A stretch of DNA of 64,000 nt from Lachnospiraceae bacterium C1.1. Its GTDB lineage: Bacteria; Bacillota; Clostridia; Lachnospirales; Lachnospiraceae. The translations under genes were made by a program, and so were the position numbers. This document shows positions 40,391-50,114 of the stretch, one piece after another; position 1 is the stretch's first letter, and every line of letters begins with the position of its first letter. The DNA is taken from contig JAUISW010000001.1 in the NCBI GenBank assembly GCA_030434875.1, positions 1,809,501-1,873,500 of the forward strand, in the 5' to 3' direction. The notes beneath the pieces were generated by a model that was not told where the DNA came from, searched no databases, and saw nothing but the letters and a program-made list of their open reading frames with translations.

Positions 40391-42562
40391 TTATTTCTTT
40401 GATCCTCTTGTCTTCCAAATTCCCCAAAGAGTTGCAGCTACACCAAGTGATGAATAGCAGCCACTTACAAGACCGAAGGTCATCGGAAGTGCAAATTCAT
40501 AAATCGATGTAATTCTGTACATTATAGCTGCCACAAGAATTATGATAACGCAGACTATAGTGGTTATTGATGTATTGATCGAACGTCCGATAACCTGAGT
40601 TACACTCTTATCTATAAGTTCAGGATAAGGCATATTTGTATGAGCGTTCCTGTTCTCTCTTATTCTGTCATAAACGACAATAGTATCATTTATCGAGTAA
40701 CCGATGATAGTAAGTACAACAGCAACAAATGAATTACCGATCGGAATGCCGAATGCAGCGAAAGCAAATATAACTATACATACATCATGCAGCAATGCAA
40801 GTATAGCAGTAAGACCTGCTGAAAGTCCTGAAAGTGCTGCAAATCTGATACCGATATAAACAAGTATAAGCGCAAATGATACAACAATTGCAATTATTGC
40901 ATTTCTTAATGCCTTTGCTCCGATATAAGGCTCAACAACATAAGTCTGGCTTGCCTCAAGATCAGCAACACCGATTGCTGTTCCTACTGCCTCGTTAACC
41001 TGTGTGAGCTCCTCAGGTGTAAGACCTTCATTACCTGTCATTGTAACAACAAGTGTTGTGAGGTTATTTCCTGCACTTGTTGAAAGCTGTATAGTAGCAT
41101 TACGATTTATTGTAGAATCAACTGCTGCCTTTACTGCAGCCTCATCTATACCATTTTCACTGAGTGAATACTCAAGAACCGTACCACCCTTAAACTGGGT
41201 ATCAAGCTGTACGCCGTTAATTGCAATAGCTGCAATACCTGCTACAAATACAATACCTGAAATAACAATTGCAAATTTCTTTTTCTCGAAAATCTTGAAC
41301 TCTTTCTTTTCCTTCTTAGGCTTGAAGAATCCCTCTTTATTAAGGCCATTATATGCAAGAAGTGAATTCATTACCTTTCTTGAAACAGGTACACCTATGA
41401 AGCAGTTTACAAGTACACCGATAAGAAGTGTGAATCCGAACGAGATCATCGTTCCTGTACCTGCGATCATAAGAACTGCAGCAATGATAGCTGTTGTTAT
41501 ATTACCATCAAGAACGGCGATAAATGCCTTTTTGTAACCGGAATATACGGCTGTCTTTATTGTCTCACCTTTTGCAAGCTCTTCCGAAATACGCTCTGCA
41601 ATGATAACGTTTGCGTCAACTGCCATACCAACCGAAAGGATGATACCAGCGATACCCGGAAGGGTAAGTGTGTACTGTGAAACAGAAACTGCAAGAAGCT
41701 GGAGAAGCATCTGGAATACAAGCATGAGACATGCTGTAAAACCAGGCAGTCTGTAATAAATGAGCATAAATAAGCAAACAAGTATAAATGCAGTAATTCC
41801 GGCATAGATCATCACTTCAAGAGCATTTGCTCCAAGTGAAGGGCTGATCGTGCTGAAACTTCTTGTCTCAAGTGAGAAAGGAAGCGCACCGGCATTGATC
41901 TTTACAGCAAGATCCTTTGCATCTTCATAGGAATCCATTCCTGTGATAACAGCCTGTCCACCTGTGATCTCTGTCTGTACTACCGGATTTGAAAGAAGTG
42001 TATCATCCATATAGATACCCATCTGCTTACCGATAAGACTTGCTGTTGCAGTCTGGAATGCAGCTGCACCGGCATCATCAAATTCAAGTGCTACAACGTA
42101 TTCTGTAATACCGTTCTCTGTCTGAGCCTCAGCACTTGCTGACTTTACATTCTTACCTTCAACCATGATGTTTCCGTCAGGATCCTTGAATGTAAGCTGT
42201 GCCATCTCTCCAAGCTCTGATATGGCTGATTCCGGATCAAAATCCTTCTCATCAGACTTCCAGGGGAATCTGACGATTATGTAGCCCCCGTCTTTATCTA
42301 TAGTAACTTCTCTATCGGTGATATTCTCACCATCAAGACGTGTTTCTATAATAGATCTTGCCGAATCAAGTTCCTCCGAAGTAACCGCCTCCTCGGTCTC
42401 CGGCTTGAAAACAGCCTCAACTCCGCCTCGAATATCGATACCGAAGCGCATTTCCCTGATACCTTTCAACTGATCTCCAAGCCCGAATGCGGCAAGAAGT
42501 CCCAGCAGCAGCGTTATAAGTATAAATACAAATATACCGCCCTTAGTTCCTTTGGATTTCAT
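40391..42562 (-). CDS. secDF: SecDF fusion protein (protein-export membrane protein)
   Basis: SecD and SecF help the SecYEG channel pull preproteins across the membrane using the proton gradient. Here both are fused in 723 residues, as in many Firmicutes. The SecD half has G-I-D-I-R-G-G-V-E near the start, a P1 periplasmic head, and G-M-A-V-D-A-N-V-I-I in the membrane part. The SecF half starts near 425 with L-D-T-Q-F-K-G-G-T-V-L and ends with G-Y-S-I-N-D-T-I-V-V-Y-D-R-I-R-E-N. About 12 membrane helices are expected. AGGAAGG precedes the ATG. Many secreted proteins in this window would rely on it. Confidence 0.95.
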   Translation of the reverse strand: MKSKGTKGGIFVFILITLLLGLLAAFGLGDQLKGIREMRFGIDIRGGVEAVFKPETEEAVTSEELDSARSIIETRLDGENITDREVTIDKDGGYIIVRFPWKSDEKDFDPESAISELGEMAQLTFKDPDGNIMVEGKNVKSASAEAQTENGITEYVVALEFDDAGAAAFQTATASLIGKQMGIYMDDTLLSNPVVQTEITGGQAVITGMDSYEDAKDLAVKINAGALPFSLETRSFSTISPSLGANALEVMIYAGITAFILVCLFMLIYYRLPGFTACLMLVFQMLLQLLAVSVSQYTLTLPGIAGIILSVGMAVDANVIIAERISEELAKGETIKTAVYSGYKKAFIAVLDGNITTAIIAAVLMIAGTGTMISFGFTLLIGVLVNCFIGVPVSRKVMNSLLAYNGLNKEGFFKPKKEKKEFKIFEKKKFAIVISGIVFVAGIAAIAINGVQLDTQFKGGTVLEYSLSENGIDEAAVKAAVDSTINRNATIQLSTSAGNNLTTLVVTMTGNEGLTPEELTQVNEAVGTAIGVADLEASQTYVVEPYIGAKALRNAIIAIVVSFALILVYIGIRFAALSGLSAGLTAILALLHDVCIVIFAFAAFGIPIGNSFVAVVLTIIGYSINDTIVVYDRIRENRNAHTNMPYPELIDKSVTQVIGRSINTSITTIVCVIIILVAAIMYRITSIYEFALPMTFGLVSGCYSSLGVAATLWGIWKTRGSKK

Positions 42563-42701
42563 TTTCCCTGTACCTTCCTGATTCTATTACTTTGTGCCTT
42601 GTTATGTACCTTGAAAGATACACTGCACATCCTAACTATATTATCAAAATACAAAAAAGACTTCAAGTATATGATATGATTTATAACTGATTTTTTGATG
42701 G

Positions 42702-43436
42702 TCATTTTGTAAGAAAATCAATGAATTTTTTTGAATAATCTGCATGTCCGCTGCTGTAGCATATTCCAATAAGCGGCTCCAGACCTTCATAAGCACCGAT
42801 TTTTTTTAGCTCCGATGAATCTGTAAGGATTATTCCTACCGGAATCGGTTCTTTCATTTCTTCATAAGTCATTTCTTTGTATTCAATCTCTGAATCTGAC
42901 TCACGATTTTCCTCGATTTTTGCGGCATCTACATAATAAATCCTGTCTCCTAATGCTGCCAGCTCATCATCATTGTAATATTCTCTTAAATCATTAAAAA
43001 GCCCTCCCAGAGCGTAGAAGGCGAAGCTTTTCCTGTCAGCTATCACTGTATCAAGTGTCCCGGAAGCCGACAGCGTTACTATCTTCTGCTGGACTTCCAA
43101 ATTTGCATTCATATTTTCACTGTCAAAATAGAGTGAATTATCTATATTGCAGACGTATTTATCCCTGTCGAGATTTAAATAGTCCATAAATCCATCTCCA
43201 AACGAATCGTCAAAATGGGATATTCCGGAATTGATAGCAGCTGAATAAAATACCATTTCTTTTGAAGTCATCGCATCGTGTATGAACCAGCCGCCGATTA
43301 TTATCACAGCAACTGCAATAGCCATATGTAATTTATAATAGTAGAAAAAATAATCCAGGTTGGCCTTTAAGCCTTTTCCCTTCATACTTTTTCTTTGCTC
43401 TCTTATTTCATCATTAATTCCGTTTCCTACAGCCAT
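42702..43436 (-). CDS. Membrane-anchored protein of unknown function
   Basis: The likely start is the ATG at 43436 (M-A-V-G-N-G-I), with AGAGGAAAA upstream. A basic N-terminus (R-E-Q-R-K-S-M-K-G-K-G) is followed by Y-F-F-Y-Y-Y-K-L-H and a single membrane helix (about 38-58), then an outside domain of some 185 residues with no motif I recognise. The Y-Y-Y-K-x-H block before the helix is common in Lachnospiraceae membrane proteins. A similar D-T-V-I-A-D stretch suggests a ligand-binding fold, which is only a guess. It lies upstream of SecDF in the same direction. Confidence 0.6.
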   Translation of the reverse strand: MAVGNGINDEIREQRKSMKGKGLKANLDYFFYYYKLHMAIAVAVIIIGGWFIHDAMTSKEMVFYSAAINSGISHFDDSFGDGFMDYLNLDRDKYVCNIDNSLYFDSENMNANLEVQQKIVTLSASGTLDTVIADRKSFAFYALGGLFNDLREYYNDDELAALGDRIYYVDAAKIEENRESDSEIEYKEMTYEEMKEPIPVGIILTDSSELKKIGAYEGLEPLIGICYSSGHADYSKKFIDFLTK

Positions 43437-43461
43437 TATCCGTTTTCCTCTCAGATTAAAA

Positions 43462-43503
43462 GAGTTACAACCCTGCATTCTTTAAGATGCCTGATTGTAA
43501 CTC
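43462..43503 (-). terminator. Hairpin after the second HAD-like gene
   Basis: GAGTTACAA (43462-43470) pairs with TTGTAACTC (43495-43503), with a smaller stem inside. On the minus strand it is followed by TTTT. It stands 18 bases after the stop of the HAD-like gene and may be a terminator or attenuator before the next gene. Confidence 0.55.
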
Positions 43504-43520
43504 CCTTTTCTACTTTACTA

Positions 43521-44384
43521 TTAAAGACCTTTATAGAGCTTTACTGACCTTAAGAAGCTCTTAAAGCCGTTATAAGGACTTGATCCCTTCATAGGATGAA
43601 GGTAACGTGTTGCCTCCACTCCTGAACCGTCAACAAGGAATATATCAAACATATACTCATCAGCAAGAGCTGCCGTATCTTTGTTATCATCTACAAGAAC
43701 ATCCACGTTATTTTCATTACACCAAAGGATCCTGTCCCTTCCGGGATTTACAACATAAAATCCAAGATAATGATCTGTGGAGTCAATCATATCAAGTATC
43801 CATTCCTGTATTCTTGCAGGCTTATTATCATCTGCATTAGCCGATACTATACACCAGTTATAACCATCATCCTCAAGATGATTTATAGCTTCTATACAAC
43901 CTTCTATTTCTTCATCGGAAGAAGGTACCAGCAATGTATCATCTGTATCAAATGCAACTATAAGGTCATCTTTTTCCCCATGTGCAAAAGGTAATGCTGA
44001 GTTATGCTCAGTAAATTCCTCAAGGCTGAGTGTCTCTTCTTCCTCTTCTTCGTCCTTAGCTTCTGAATCCTCTTTATCTTCGGACTTGTCCTCTTCTTTG
44101 GACTCATTTGAAGCCTCTGATTCTTCTTTTTCACTGTCCTCTGAGCCTTCAGATTCTTTCTTTTCTTCATCATTTTCAGATGATCCTGTATCTTCTGAGC
44201 TGTCCTCATCTTTGACTGCAATTTCAGAGCTTTCCGATGTTGCAGCAGTATCTGATCTTACCTTGGATATTTCTGATTTAATTACAAATGCTGCAGTTGC
44301 AAGAGCTACAACAAGGATACAGGCAAGTATCAAATTTGTAAGTTTTGAAGCCTGTCCACTCTTCTTATTTGTATTATTTTCCAT
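43521..44384 (-). CDS. Membrane-anchored extracytoplasmic HAD-like protein (paralogue 2)
   Basis: The start is the ATG at 44384 with GAGGAG before it. A single N-terminal membrane helix (about 17-38) is followed by a long, very acidic Ser/Glu/Asp/Lys linker to about 125. The C-terminal domain has A-F-D-T-D-D-T-L-L (HAD motif I), W-C-I-V-S (possible motif II), Y-L-G-F-Y-V-V-N-P-G-R and D-V-L-V-D-D-N (possible motif IV), ending Y-L-H-P-M-K-G. Layout and motifs match the lipoprotein at 31358, which uses a lipid anchor instead. Substrate unknown. An origin by gene duplication with different anchoring is the simplest reading. Confidence 0.7.
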   Translation of the reverse strand: MENNTNKKSGQASKLTNLILACILVVALATAAFVIKSEISKVRSDTAATSESSEIAVKDEDSSEDTGSSENDEEKKESEGSEDSEKEESEASNESKEEDKSEDKEDSEAKDEEEEEETLSLEEFTEHNSALPFAHGEKDDLIVAFDTDDTLLVPSSDEEIEGCIEAINHLEDDGYNWCIVSANADDNKPARIQEWILDMIDSTDHYLGFYVVNPGRDRILWCNENNVDVLVDDNKDTAALADEYMFDIFLVDGSGVEATRYLHPMKGSSPYNGFKSFLRSVKLYKGL

Positions 44385-44456
44385 TAAACATCTCCTCTTT
44401 ACCAACAGCAAATTTCATTGATTATAACACATATTAATATTTATGTCACTTTTGCA

Positions 44457-45425
44457 TCAAAAATGAAGATCAGATGCCGCTGTAAAACCATAGTCTGACT
44501 CAGCATTTTCCACTGCTCTGATAATTGCCTCACTCATAACATCAGCAGCTAGACTTCCAACAAGATCCCTGTCTGCCTTTACTTTCGCCGTAGATGCTGC
44601 ATATATGCTGTCTCCATCAGCTGATGTATGAACAGGTCTGATAGATCTTGCATATCCGTCATGAGCCATACCTGCGATCTTACAGAGTGAGGACTTGTCA
44701 AAGCCGGCATTGGTTATTATCACGCCGATCGTTGTATTACCGACAAATTTATTTTCAACAGGCTCTATTGAAGCTTTCATAAGTTCCATACTGTCTCTGA
44801 AGGATTTTTTATCCTCGCTTAAAAGGCCTGCTATCTTCTTTCCGTTTTTGTGATCATATATATCACCTAAGGCATTCAATGCCACAATAGCCCCTATCTT
44901 TAGCTCACCTATCTGCACTGCATAACTTCCGATACCGGTCTTCATGCAGCTATCCATTCCGGCAGCTTTTCCTACTGTAGCGCCGCAGCCAGCTCCATAA
45001 TTTCCATCCCTGTAGTTGCCGCCTTTAAGAGCGATCTCTGCTGCCTCGTAGCCCATTGCCGCATCCGGTCTTACTGAGCAGTCTCCAACCGTCAGGTCAA
45101 AAAGATCTGACTGAACCACCAACGGAACTTTTGTTATTCCTACATCAAAGCCAATATTTCTTTCCTCAAGACATTTCATAACTCCTCCGGCAGCATCTAA
45201 TCCGAAGGCACTTCCACCTCCCAATACTATCGCATGAATAAACTGCGCTGCCATAAGAGGGTCTAAAAGCTGTATTTCCCTGGAAGCCGGGCCTCCCCCT
45301 CTAACATCTATACCTGCACTCATTCCATCTTCTGCTATCAGAACCGTCAGGCCTGTTCCCGCCTTCTTATTTTCGACCTGGCCTATCTTTATTCCCTCTA
45401 TTTCGTTTATTGAAATTTCCTTCAT
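44457..45425 (-). CDS. P1-family (DmpA-like) peptidase
   Basis: This is an Ntn-fold self-processing peptidase of the DmpA / L-aminopeptidase D-Ala-esterase group. G-G-S-A-F-G-L-D-A-A-G-G matches the family's Gly-rich block. G-N-T-T-I-G-V-I-I-T-N-A contains the expected self-cleavage site, where the second Thr or its neighbour becomes the nucleophile. Length 322 is normal, and no signal peptide is present. GAGGAGA precedes the ATG. It probably works on short peptides or beta-peptides; the exact substrate is unknown. Confidence 0.88.
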   Translation of the reverse strand: MKEISINEIEGIKIGQVENKKAGTGLTVLIAEDGMSAGIDVRGGGPASREIQLLDPLMAAQFIHAIVLGGGSAFGLDAAGGVMKCLEERNIGFDVGITKVPLVVQSDLFDLTVGDCSVRPDAAMGYEAAEIALKGGNYRDGNYGAGCGATVGKAAGMDSCMKTGIGSYAVQIGELKIGAIVALNALGDIYDHKNGKKIAGLLSEDKKSFRDSMELMKASIEPVENKFVGNTTIGVIITNAGFDKSSLCKIAGMAHDGYARSIRPVHTSADGDSIYAASTAKVKADRDLVGSLAADVMSEAIIRAVENAESDYGFTAASDLHF

Positions 45426-45503
45426 ATTCTTTTCTCCTCAGTTAAATGTATGTAAAATTCACTATTTCATATTTTAACATAAAAAAATTTATTTTTTCTT
45501 TAT

Positions 45504-45531
45504 TTTACAGAATTATATTCTGTGTTATACT
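45504..45531 (+). promoter_or_regulatory. Promoter of the C-GCAxxG-C-C gene
   Basis: TTTACA (45504-45509) and TATACT (45526-45531) are 16 bp apart. About 20 bases downstream the leader has an imperfect hairpin centred on TCCGTA/TACGGA. Confidence 0.55.
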
Positions 45532-45651
45532 ATCAAAAGTTACAGGTACGAAATCCGTATCAGCTACGGAATTTGTATATCTATAGATTCCTGCAATCAT
45601 GGATTGATTACCGAAATTTTCATATTATGAATTGGAGAAAGTAAAATTATC

Positions 45652-46020
45652 ATGGACAGAAAAGAACATGCAGTAGAGTTAAAACATAATGGCTATAATT
45701 GCTGTCAGGCAGTTTTGTGTGCTTACAAAGATGAACTTAATCTTCCCGAGGAAACACTTCGTAAAATGGGTGCAGCTTTCGGTGTCGGAATGGGATGCAT
45801 GGGTGGAACATGCGGAGCACTTTGCGCTGCTGAAATGATCCTTGGTATGAAAAGATACGAAGGAAAGCCAATTCTTAAGGATGCAGCAGCCCTTCACAGT
45901 GAATTTGCAAAAGTTTCAGGAGCCACAATATGCAAAGATCTTAAAGGTATCGAGACAGGAAAGGTCATCTGTGAGTGTGATGACTGCGTCAGAAATGCAG
46001 TCGCCATTCTCGAAAATTGA
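45652..46020 (+). CDS. C-GCAxxG-C-C family redox protein
   Basis: A small cytoplasmic protein of 122 residues with the family's conserved cysteines: N-C-C-Q-A-V near residue 16, G-M-G-C-M-G-G-T-C-G-A-L-C-A-A in the middle, then I-C-K-D-L-K-G and C-E-C-D-D-C near the end. The hallmark GCAxxG appears here as G-C-M-G-G-T-C-G. The family is thought to be redox-active, but its function is unproven. TTGGAGAAAG precedes the ATG. It has its own promoter and terminator. Confidence 0.8.
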   Translation: MDRKEHAVELKHNGYNCCQAVLCAYKDELNLPEETLRKMGAAFGVGMGCMGGTCGALCAAEMILGMKRYEGKPILKDAAALHSEFAKVSGATICKDLKGIETGKVICECDDCVRNAVAILEN

Positions 46021-46032
46021 TCATTTTTTACA

Positions 46033-46061
46033 AAAAGCGCAGCCATCCAGACTGCGCTTTT
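46033..46061. terminator. Terminator between converging genes
   Basis: A perfect 10-bp stem AAAAGCGCAG/CTGCGCTTTT lies 12 bases after the redox protein's stop, with a short loop and T residues after it. Confidence 0.85.
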
Positions 46062-46078
46062 CTAATGTTCTGATATAG

Positions 46079-48322
46079 TCAATTTTCCGTAAAGATTATA
46101 GTTCCCGTGTAGTTCCCTGAAAATGTAACTGAAGTATTTTCTATGGTCATCATTTTCTTCGGAACCCTTCTGTACTTATTTCGAACGTAAGCCAATACTT
46201 TTACAAGCGTTCCTGATGAATTATATTTAAGCTTAGTATTGCTGCTGTCCAGTTCCAGCGGTGCTATCTCAAACTCAAACCACTGACCTTTAAGTGCTTT
46301 TTTTATATTCTTATCTGTAGAATTTATTTTACTGACCATAAATTTTGCCGTGCCGGCATTTTTGTTGGACTTATATTTTACAGATTTTGCCTCATAATTG
46401 ATTCCATTATAGCTGATAGTAATATCATCAAGCTTCTGTTTCTTACCGTTGTAGCTCAATGATTCCGGATATCTTATTGTATAATCTCCATACTGCTCCG
46501 TTCTGTAACCATCATCTACATTAATGCTGCTCTTTGAGCTTTCATTATCTGAACTGCTATCGTCGGAGCTACTGTCGTCCGAACTACTGTCATCTGAACT
46601 ACTGTCATCCCTGGTGTTTTCGGACTGACTGTCATCAGAAGTCGAATCATCCGTATCTTCTGAACTGTCAGCATCATTGTCTGAGCTGGAATCATTAACC
46701 GGATCGTCTGTTGAATTATCCTCATCATCTTCAGTTCCGTCAGAATCCATATCTCCTGAATAAAATACATAAGAAGCTGTTCTTAGAGCCTCTGCTGATT
46801 CAAGTGTTGTATATGAATTTTTAACTGAAACTGTATTTCCCTTACTGATAGAAACATTTGATCCAACCGAATATGAATTAGTTCCAATGTATAATTTTAT
46901 GTCAGAACTGTCCGACATATTTGTTGAGTCATTTGATCCGGTGTTATCTCCGGGCTGGTCATTATTATCTCCGGGCTGGCCGCTATTATCTCCCGGTCTG
47001 TTACTATCACCGCCAGGGCCAAAGCTTATCGAAGATGCCAGTGTTTCAAAGAAATTTCCGGGACCTGATGAATTTCCGCTTCCCCAGGATACCCAGTCCT
47101 GTGATCCACTTTCTGGAGAAAGTCCGGTTCCGCTGTATCCGACTCCAAAAACAGATCCTCCTGTGATCGTAAAGCTGTCATCAATCTGAGAATCTCCGTC
47201 TGTACCTGTGTCAAAAGGCATTTCGCTGCTGCTGTTTCCGGAAAATACTACTGTTCTTCCCCCACTTATGGTAAGCGTACCATTTGAATCTAGACCATCT
47301 CCACTTTCAGAATCTGCATAAATATCGCCTCCGCAGACATCCAGTGAATACTGCCAGTGACTGTCTTCAAGGTCTGAATTGGCAGCATTTACAGCATCAT
47401 CATTTGCAGTTACATCAATGTCTCCACTATAAAAAGTTATATTTGCTGCTTCGATTCCTTCCTCTGCTTCTGTAACATTTATATCAAGATCAGAATCATC
47501 TCCGTTTTCTTCACCGATATCCATTGTATAGTCACAATGAATAGCATCATCTCCTGCCGAAATATTGTAGGTTCCACTGATCAGATGCAGATAACTCTCT
47601 GTATTGAAGCCATCTCCATAGGTATCTCCATCGTTCGGATCATAAACAGCTGTTGAGTCTATATTCATAGTCAGATCGGATGTTTCCAGATATGCATAAT
47701 AATCACTTGTTTCATCCGGTTCTACAGCTGTTTCATTTTCGTCCTCATCAAGTTCTATTGTAGAGCCGCCTTTTATCCCGTTTTTAGCCTTTGCTGTGAT
47801 ATTTAAGGTTCCACTTCCGCCAATGGTTATCTTTGAAGCATCCTTAAGCTTGATAACAGCATTTTCTGCCGCGTCAACCTCATCAGAGTCCTCGCTGTAA
47901 CCAAGTTCGTTCACAAGATAATCTTCACTGTTATAAATACTATCCTGAAGATCAACTTCTCCCTCGATAAATATATCTGCCTGGCTGAATTTGTTACAGG
48001 CAAGTGCTGCTGTACTGCTGCTTGTAAGACTTAAGTCATCAAGAACCAGTTTAACTCCTGTTGTTTTTTTCTTTACCGTTATAGATCCGTCAGAGCAGCT
48101 TCCGCTTACTCTATATACTCCGGAATCATTGATAGTAAGGTCTGTACCGCTTATCTTATATCCACTGTAATTTCCTTCTGAAACAGTTATCCCGCTATCC
48201 GTGAATGTAAATACTGTTTCACCGCTTGATTCGTACACGACTGCATAAACTGTTGAACTGCTTAACATAGATGCAGTAACTGCAGCTACTGTCAGCTTCC
48301 TCCATAATTTTCCGGCTCTCAT
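46079..48322 (-). CDS. Secreted Cthe_2159-like polysaccharide-binding protein
   Basis: The start is the ATG at 48322 (M-R-A-G-K), with GAGGAG before it. A signal peptide ends V-Y-A near 26. Residues about 30-390 resemble Cthe_2159 (carbohydrate-binding domain family), a beta-helix that binds cellulose and acidic sugars: A-L-A-C-N-K-F, K-A-K-N-G-I-K-G-G, G-D-D-A-I-H-C-D and E-E-G-I-E-A. A Gly/Pro/Asn linker, a second short region and a run of D-D-S-S-S units (18-base repeats at about 46551-46610) follow. The C-terminal 160 residues form another unknown beta-rich domain. It fits attachment to pectin-rich plant walls alongside the pectate lyase. Confidence 0.75.
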   Translation of the reverse strand: MRAGKLWRKLTVAAVTASMLSSSTVYAVVYESSGETVFTFTDSGITVSEGNYSGYKISGTDLTINDSGVYRVSGSCSDGSITVKKKTTGVKLVLDDLSLTSSSTAALACNKFSQADIFIEGEVDLQDSIYNSEDYLVNELGYSEDSDEVDAAENAVIKLKDASKITIGGSGTLNITAKAKNGIKGGSTIELDEDENETAVEPDETSDYYAYLETSDLTMNIDSTAVYDPNDGDTYGDGFNTESYLHLISGTYNISAGDDAIHCDYTMDIGEENGDDSDLDINVTEAEEGIEAANITFYSGDIDVTANDDAVNAANSDLEDSHWQYSLDVCGGDIYADSESGDGLDSNGTLTISGGRTVVFSGNSSSEMPFDTGTDGDSQIDDSFTITGGSVFGVGYSGTGLSPESGSQDWVSWGSGNSSGPGNFFETLASSISFGPGGDSNRPGDNSGQPGDNNDQPGDNTGSNDSTNMSDSSDIKLYIGTNSYSVGSNVSISKGNTVSVKNSYTTLESAEALRTASYVFYSGDMDSDGTEDDEDNSTDDPVNDSSSDNDADSSEDTDDSTSDDSQSENTRDDSSSDDSSSDDSSSDDSSSDNESSKSSINVDDGYRTEQYGDYTIRYPESLSYNGKKQKLDDITISYNGINYEAKSVKYKSNKNAGTAKFMVSKINSTDKNIKKALKGQWFEFEIAPLELDSSNTKLKYNSSGTLVKVLAYVRNKYRRVPKKMMTIENTSVTFSGNYTGTIIFTEN

Positions 48323-48408
48323 ATATACTCTCCTCTGTCTGAATAAAAAAATGTAAAACTGCCTATAAAAATACAATACGATTTTCAGGCAGAGGAAAAT
48401 GGCGCTCT

Positions 48409-49815
48409 TTAGATTTTATTTTTATTCCATTTGGCAAATCTCAATCTTACCAAAAATGCAATTCCCCTAAACGTAAGCTCTATACACATAGCCGTCCATA
48501 CGCCTTCCAGTCCGAATTTCCCAACCAGAATACATGCCAGGCTTATTCTCACTACCCACATGCTGAAAAGATGAATGATACTTGATGCCAGCGTATCTCC
48601 GGCTCCGCGTAATGCTCCTGCAGCAACTATAGATGCACCAAAAAAGGGTTCTGCAAGAAGTTCAATCCGAAGAACTCTTACTCCAAGTTCTCTTACATAG
48701 GGATCCGGTGTTAAAAATGAAAATACTCCCGGAGCTATAAAATACATAATGACGGCTGCTGCTGTCATTATTATCATTCCAAGTCCAACCGTAACATTCG
48801 CAAAACCTTTTGCGTGCTTTGTTTTTCCTGCACCCAGGCTCTGACCTACAAGGGTTGCTGCCGCAGCCTCGAGGCCATAGCCGGGCATATAACAGAGACT
48901 TTCCGCAGTTATAGCAAAGGAATGAGCTGCGATTGCAATGTTTCCCAAAGGTGCAACTATTCTCGTCGAAAATATCTGTGCTCCGCTTAATGCAGCATTT
49001 TCCACAGCAGACGGAAGCGATATTTTAAGCGCTTTCAACATGGTATTTTTGCGTATCGGATATTTCTTTCCCTTTTCGAATTTTAAGCTCTCTGTTCTGT
49101 AAACAGCCTCCCTCATCATAATGACTGCAGCAATAAACTCCGCCGCATAAGTTCCGAGTGCTGCTCCCATTACGCCAAGTCCAAATCCCGGACTGTAAAA
49201 GCTTATGAAGCCAAGATTCTTTACACCCGAAGGAAATATAAAGAAGAAGTTGAATATTATGTCCAGAAAACATTTCAATGTTTCTATAAAACCTACTATC
49301 TTCATATTGCCTGCTGATTGTAAACAGCTGGCAGCATAATAATCCATTGAAAGTATTGGCATGAATAATGCAGCTACAAGAAAATAGCGAAATGCATTCT
49401 CAGCAATAGTCGCGTCTCCTCCCAGCAGATAGGGCAGCTTAAAGCTCAATATAAAACCTAGTATTGCCATGAAAGAAGAAAATAAAAGGTTTATTTTAAT
49501 ACCCTCATAAAAGATACTTCTTGAAACAGCACTCCGCCCTGCTCCGATCGCATGGGCGATCTGCACAGAAAATCCATATATGCAGGACATTACGATCGCA
49601 TCAAAAAACCATATCGTTGAGGATACAAGACCCACAGACGCAGATGCATTTGCTCCCAATGCTCCTACCATAGCTGCATCAATGTACTGCATAAGTATTG
49701 AGGAAAGCTGTGCTATTATCGAAGGAATACTTAAGCGCACCGCAATAGCAGTGCGCTCTTTGATCGAAAGACTGTCTCTTTCTCTTATAATTTCTGTTAT
49801 ATTACTCTTAATCAT
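48409..49815 (-). CDS. MATE-family efflux transporter
   Basis: This is a membrane protein of about 12 helices made of two repeats, 468 residues. I-A-Q-L-S-S-I-L-M-Q-Y-I-D-A-A-M-V-G and A-A-A-T-L-V-G-Q-S-L-G-A-G are the two family blocks. It exports cationic drugs or metabolites by Na+ or H+ antiport, or a flippase-like activity; substrate unknown. No clear ribosome site precedes the ATG at 49815. A family A repeat (49867-50013) lies just upstream and probably in the leader. Confidence 0.88.
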   Translation of the reverse strand: MIKSNITEIIRERDSLSIKERTAIAVRLSIPSIIAQLSSILMQYIDAAMVGALGANASASVGLVSSTIWFFDAIVMSCIYGFSVQIAHAIGAGRSAVSRSIFYEGIKINLLFSSFMAILGFILSFKLPYLLGGDATIAENAFRYFLVAALFMPILSMDYYAASCLQSAGNMKIVGFIETLKCFLDIIFNFFFIFPSGVKNLGFISFYSPGFGLGVMGAALGTYAAEFIAAVIMMREAVYRTESLKFEKGKKYPIRKNTMLKALKISLPSAVENAALSGAQIFSTRIVAPLGNIAIAAHSFAITAESLCYMPGYGLEAAAATLVGQSLGAGKTKHAKGFANVTVGLGMIIMTAAAVIMYFIAPGVFSFLTPDPYVRELGVRVLRIELLAEPFFGASIVAAGALRGAGDTLASSIIHLFSMWVVRISLACILVGKFGLEGVWTAMCIELTFRGIAFLVRLRFAKWNKNKI

Positions 49816-49866
49816 TTAATTATCGTACTATATATAAACCAGGTTTGCAAGGTATAGAAAAAGCTT

Positions 49867-50013
49867 GTTACTGTTCACACGCTTTCAGCGTGCTCCAGTA
49901 ACGGGTTTTGCCATTTAAGATTGCCTACGGCAATGGGCAAAACCCAGTGTTCAGTCAAAGTTATTGTGGCATAACTGCGCAGCGGAGTGCGCAGTTTGCC
50001 TGTGAACAGTAAC
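49867..50013. repeat. Structured repeat family A, copy 2 (147 bp)
   Basis: It has perfect 13-bp terminal inverted repeats (GTTACTGTTCACA/TGTGAACAGTAAC) and the same three internal hairpins as the copy at 17265. Only two adjacent bases near the right end differ, and here they complete the pairing of the terminal repeats. The next 100 bases (50014-50112) have a small hairpin (GTTCCT/AGGAAC) and no gene. Confidence 0.85.
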
Positions 50014-50114
50014 AAAAACTTCAGATTTCGCTTGTTACGCCGCTCGCCTTAAAGTTCCTACGAGGAACGCTCTCGCTTTGGGCTCCGACGCAACAGGAGA
50101 TACCCTAAAAAAAT

